From Pegea sp. RAD2-039 (lineage: Eukaryota > Chordata > Thaliacea > Salpida > Salpidae): a stretch of 64,000 bases of DNA. Below the pieces are notes generated by a model that worked only from the letters and a program-made list of their open reading frames with translations, was not told the origin of the DNA and did no database searches. The stretch spans positions 3,219,001 through 3,283,000 of the forward strand of contig JAQGEQ010000192.1 in assembly GCA_034620365.1 (NCBI GenBank). Direction: 5' to 3'. Shown here piece after piece: positions 60,301 to 64,000 of the stretch (the first letter of the stretch is position 1; the number at the start of each line of letters is the position of its first letter). Both the position numbers and the translations under genes were made by a program.

Positions 60301-63300
60301 CCGGGTTCCAGCTGTCATTGGTTTAGAAGTGGAGCCGATTTCAACTACTTCTGCAGCAGCTGTTTGGTATCTTGAAGAAAATACTGATGAGCAAGTAGTC
60401 CAGTTTTATCGAGTAAATGTATTTTCACAAACTGATGACAAGTATGTATTTAAAGACACAACAAAAAGTGAGTAAATAAAAGCTGGGTAGCTAAAACAAA
60501 TTAGACTTGTAAATATTTCAAAAGTTTTATCTTGAAAAAATATCAAAATGTTTTACTCAAAAATAAACATCGTTTTTATAGACAGATCTATTATCATCAA
60601 CGAATTAGAACCTTATGAAGATTATGTATTAGAAGTAACACCTGTTATAGATGACACTATTGAAGCACTTACGTCAAAGTTTAAATTCAATACAGGTGAT
60701 AATATTGCGAACATTAATTGAAATTTATTAAGTTAAAACTTGTATCTACTATTTTGTTAATTGATTTTTCAAAAATTTATTTCTACAATTTGATTATGCT
60801 TCAGATATTTATGTTTTATGCAAGTTGAATAATAGTAGTGTATTATTATTTTTTGGTAACAAATTTTTTGTGTTTACTATTTAGCTCAAGTTGTACTAGT
60901 ACCGGTTGAAGTTCCTACTTTGCTGGTGAAAAGTACGAAACCTACCTCAATATCATTAGAATGGTTTATAACTGTGGCTGATAAATATCTACTTAACTAC
61001 TCCATCATAGAAGATGGTAGAAAAGAAGAAGTAATTTTCATTAATTTAATCTAATAATCACAATTCGAAAAAAAAATCGTAAAATCAAATGATCAAAAAT
61101 TAGTTCTATTTCTATTGCTGTCAAATAAATACTTTTTACTTATTAGGTTGATAGCTTACTTTTTGAGCTAGGAACAACAGAAACAGAATTAACTGGTCTT
61201 GAACCCAGCACCAATTATGAAATTCAAATAACTCCTATATACAATGGAGAGAATGGAAAACCTGAATCAATTATAGTGCTTACAGGTTCTCTCATCTTTA
61301 TTTACCTTGCAAAAAATCTAGAAATATTTGAGAGCGCTTTTGTCAGACGATTTGTATGAAAAGAATGAAATGTTTGAGCTTTTAAACTTTTAAAGATTGC
61401 AATCATACTTTAGATGTAGTTAGTATATGCAAAATTCATACTTGCAGATGAATTGCTTTTGCCAACATTGGAACTTCTTGATGTTACTGTTCTCTCCCCA
61501 ACATCTGCCTTAGCAGAATGGCAAATTTATGGAACTGATGAACAATATGATCCTATCGACTATTATCAAGTTACTTATTGGTCACGTGAGCAAAAGGGTC
61601 CAACTATTCAGGAACAAATTGAAGGTATCTGATACTTTAAACCGTCTATATTATCAGATTATAGCTGATTTTTTTTCATTTTAAAATGAATTTGATAACA
61701 TTAATAACTTCATAATAGGTAACGAAAATGAAACTGTTTGTCATCGTAATTCGATAAATGTTGTTTACTGTAACTTATCATTTTATACGCAGCGAACACT
61801 TTCAAATTAAGCTACTTAAGTATGAATAAAGCGTATACAGTAAAAGTCACAGGCCACACTGAGGGTGGGTTCACAACAAACTCAATGAGAGCTAATTTTA
61901 TTACAAGTAAGAAGGCGTATTTGTTTGATTACATGCATATCAAGTTATGCAAAAGTTAATTACTCGTATCAAAAATACACAATTTCAAATCGATTATTTT
62001 AGATGAGGCAGAAAGTCTGGAATTAAAAGCTACAAATTTAAAAACCGATTCTTTTGATGTCAACTGGTTGGTAGAAAATAGTGAGGATATTTCACGATAT
62101 TTTATAAAATATTATGAAACGGAGAAACCGAATGAGAATGTAAGCTACTAGTTTTTAGATATAAGTAAAACTGTTTCTCTTCACTTCCAAGACGTTATAG
62201 AATTCTATTTATTCTAATTAGATGGAGCCAATACCAGTTCATCCAACAGCAACACATAAAACATTTTACAATCTGATGCCTAACACCACTTATACTGTTG
62301 ATGTAGCACCGGTTTATGGTTTTGAAGTTGGTGCATCAACTGTTATTGAAGTAACCACAGGTAATGATGATGCGAACAAATAACTATTGTGCGGTTTGAA
62401 TGTATCTTTGAAGTCTTGTATCAAGATTTTTTTAAGACAACACTGAGACTTCATTGTATATGATTGACTTAAAGATGAAATTTATCTAATAACATGAAAA
62501 AACATTTTTTAACTTTCTTTCTATTTACTACATTTTTCTTTATAATAGAAATATTTTTAAACCTCAATTTTGTAATGAGAAAATGAAATCTACTCTAAAT
62601 TTGTTTTTCTAACTTATGATAATGTATTACAGCTTCCTTATCACCAACTGAACTGACAGTTGCAAATGTGACAACTTATTCAATACTTGCTAAATGGACC
62701 ATCAATGAACACCTTGCCAAGCACATCACTGGTTATTTACTTCGCTATTACTCCACAAATGACCAAAACATGGTGCGTAAAATGTGATTTTCTTGAAGAA
62801 ACTATTTTTGAATAAAATAATAGCTTTATGCTGATAGATTAAAAAGCTGTACGCCGACTAATTTCTTTTAGAAAGTGAAAATTAATATATCGATTGAAAA
62901 TTGTTCCTTGTAATAAATATGAGACTATTTTTCAAGTAAATAAAAATTATAAAGTATTTATAATTCTACAGCCTGAAGAAATAGAAGTTTCTAAAAACAC
63001 TCGAGAAACTAATCTGGAAAACCTTCAACCTAATACAGAATACACAATAATTCTCATTCCAATGTTTGATGAAGTTCCTGGAGAAGAACTGAAAGCAGTT
63101 GGATTTACGCTTCCTTCTGGTTAGCATTCAATCAAAAAAGTTTATTATTCTACAAACTTTACTTAAATACTATTATAGAAGGGAGTGACATAAAAATTGC
63201 AAATCTGAAAGTTACAAATGTTACAATGACATCTGCATATGTGAGCTGGGAAATAGAAAATACAAATGATTACGACGCTGAAGTCTTGTACTACTTCTTC

Positions 63301-63838
63301 ACGTTGAGTGATGATGAAGTTGAACTGATTAGTAGTGAAACTTCAGGTAAGTAATCGTTTAAAACCTTATCTTATCTCATTGTTTTCCATAACAATCATC
63401 TATTGATAGACTTTTGCTTTTACAATTACTCTAAATTTGATTTATTTGACAGAAACCTCATATGAGCTGAATGATCTAGACCCAGAAACTTTTTATTCTG
63501 TTTCGGTTGCTGTGCAAACCACTAAAGGCTTGGTAACACCAGCTAACCAGCAGTTTACTACCAGTAAATAAATTTTTTTGGTGTTTTTTTTATATCATAT
63601 ATTTACTTTGATAAACCAAAAACCTCAAGAGAACAGCTGAGCGTAAAAAATATTTCTCAAATAGTAATAAGAAACATTAAACAGCTTTAAATCTTTTACA
63701 GAAAGCTTAAGTAAAATAATGATAGAAAAATTCAATTCAACAAGTGATTCAATTACTGTCGTATGGAATACTACTGACAGCAGTTTTCTAACTGAAATTG
63801 AAATGGAAGTACGAGTAGACAATGACGAAGAAGATGAT
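45255..63838 (+). CDS. Giant secreted VWA-EGF-fibronectin III protein (3' end outside window)
   Basis: Extracellular matrix or adhesion protein, closest in layout to the VWA/FN3 part of FACIT collagens XII/XIV and to tenascin-type arrays. At least 41 exons join without a stop into 1984 codons here; the reading continues past 63838 via a GTTAGT donor. Order: signal peptide 1-20 ([20 protein letters not shown]); VWA domain about 21-217; calcium-binding EGF 218-259 (DINEC); then FN3 domains from 260, seventeen complete and an eighteenth begun. Each FN3 domain is built from two exons, with phase-1 introns between domains. Exon 23 adds a Ser/Thr-rich spacer of about 70 residues before FN3 9. No collagen Gly-X-Y repeat, membrane segment or stop is seen in the window. 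The start is the first ATG before the signal peptide; TATA-like and E-box sites lie upstream. Confidence 0.9.
45925..48449 (+). other. FN3 gene exons 2-5: von Willebrand factor A domain
   Basis: Exons 45925-46079, 46186-46288, 47715-47884 and 48287-48449. The metal-ion-dependent adhesion site is complete: D37-x-S39-x-S41 (IVDGSRS), T110 (GSMTG) and D144 (VLTDG). It should therefore bind a divalent cation and a ligand as matrilin/collagen-type A domains do. Cys25 and Cys217 bracket the domain as in matrilins and can form the closing disulfide. The intron 46289-47714 (1.4 kb) shows nothing recognisable. Exon 2 ends with a GTTTGT donor. Confidence 0.93.
49455..49580 (+). other. FN3 gene exon 6: calcium-binding EGF domain
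   Basis: A single symmetrical phase 1-1 exon encoding [12 protein letters not shown], then [12 protein letters not shown] and [12 protein letters not shown]. The DxNEC start and the N-x3-F/Y-GSYxCxC middle are the cbEGF signature (PROSITE-type consensus). All six cysteines are present. Donor is GTTAGA. Confidence 0.93.
50355..58676 (+). other. FN3 gene exons 7-22: FN3 domains 1-8
   Basis: Exon pairs: 50355-50531 + 52577-52690; 52805-52956 + 55350-55491; 55553-55726 + 55777-55890; 55941-56077 + 56129-56267; 56323-56456 + 56550-56688; 56844-57001 + 57198-57336; 57443-57579 + 57752-57890; 58205-58378 + 58563-58676. Most keep the FN3 landmarks: a Trp in strand B (for example FRW, VRW, LTW), Tyr or similar in strand C and the 'L-x-P-x-T-x-Y' turn ([32 protein letters not shown]). 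Domains 1, 3 and 8 have an internal phase-1 intron, the others phase 0. Introns 50532-52576 (2.0 kb) and 52957-55349 (2.4 kb) hold nothing recognisable. Confidence 0.88.
58909..63838 (+). other. FN3 gene exons 23-41: FN3 domains 9-18 (last partial)
   Basis: Exon pairs: 58909-59237 + 59287-59428; 59481-59657 + 59717-59830; 59900-60042 + 60098-60239; 60294-60467 + 60582-60695; 60885-61030 + 61147-61285; 61448-61624 + 61793-61906; 62003-62139 + 62222-62360; 62633-62772 + 62972-63119; 63179-63346 + 63453-63563; 63702-63838 + next exon outside. Exon 23 begins with a spacer full of Thr and Ser ([25 protein letters not shown]) that may be O-glycosylated. Typical second-half strings are [30 protein letters not shown] and [15 protein letters not shown]. 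The acceptor of exon 29 (TCATCAG at 60293) is the least certain. Confidence 0.88.
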
Positions 63839-64000
63839 GTTAGTTGTACAATTAACTTAAATAGATAAATTAACATTTAAGGCGTCAGTTTAGTTTTACT
63901 CAACAAAAATATTTCATAAAATTGCTCTTTAAGTTAATGTTATTCTAATTGTCTTTATTCAAAAGTTTATGAAAAAACAAACATTTTAACTTTTATGATT
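63839..64000 (+). other. Start of intron after exon 41
   Basis: Begins with donor GTTAGT. The frame closes a few codons into the intron, so the second half of FN3 18 must lie beyond the right edge. Confidence 0.7.

Noticed and set aside
1-64000. CRISPR arrays, bacterial operons, rRNA genes
   Set aside because: No spaced direct repeats, no Shine-Dalgarno-led gene strings and no rRNA-like G+C-rich conserved blocks; the window is animal nuclear DNA.

Overview
This is nuclear DNA of an animal, not a prokaryote. It is very A+T-rich by eye, its genes are split by GT-AG introns, and all recognised products are metazoan: a GLIS-type Krueppel zinc-finger factor, a mitochondrial cytochrome c oxidase subunit 6B, and a VWA-EGF-fibronectin III extracellular protein. 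Decayed tails of non-LTR retrotransposons lie between and inside the genes. The species cannot be named from sequence alone; an A+T-rich invertebrate (tunicate, flatworm or similar) is an inference only. Gene models were built by hand from splice sites and reading-frame continuity. Every joined model has a length divisible by three and no internal stop.

Layout. 540-1020: 3' fragment of a LINE (minus). 2298-8055 (minus): unrecognised 351-residue gene of 11 short exons, all joined in phase 0; two repeats sit in its introns. 9777-22191 (minus): GLIS-like gene with five C2H2 fingers and apparently two alternative C-termini. 22192-27689: mostly featureless, with a retroelement ORF1 relic (about 26330-26880) and the second copy of a dispersed repeat (27036-27203). 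27690-30023 (plus): COX6B in two exons, with a LINE relic in its intron. 30518-32271 (minus): convergent 8-exon gene for a small type I membrane protein with a signal peptide, one EGF-like module and a short basic tail. 32280-44718: gene-poor apart from a LINE tail (about 34200-34850). 44719-44881: promoter-like cluster. 45255-63838 (plus): start and at least 41 exons of a giant secreted VWA-EGF-FN3 protein running off the right edge.

The genes have no evident shared pathway. The most notable structure is the FN3 gene: every FN3 domain is made by two exons, in two classes with different internal intron phase and nearly fixed exon sizes, largely alternating. This records growth by duplication of a two-domain module plus single-domain expansion. 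Other points of interest are the phase-0 micro-exon gene, the alternative GLIS C-termini, and splice-acceptor-like sites just upstream of four of the five start codons, which would fit spliced-leader trans-splicing or 5' UTR introns.
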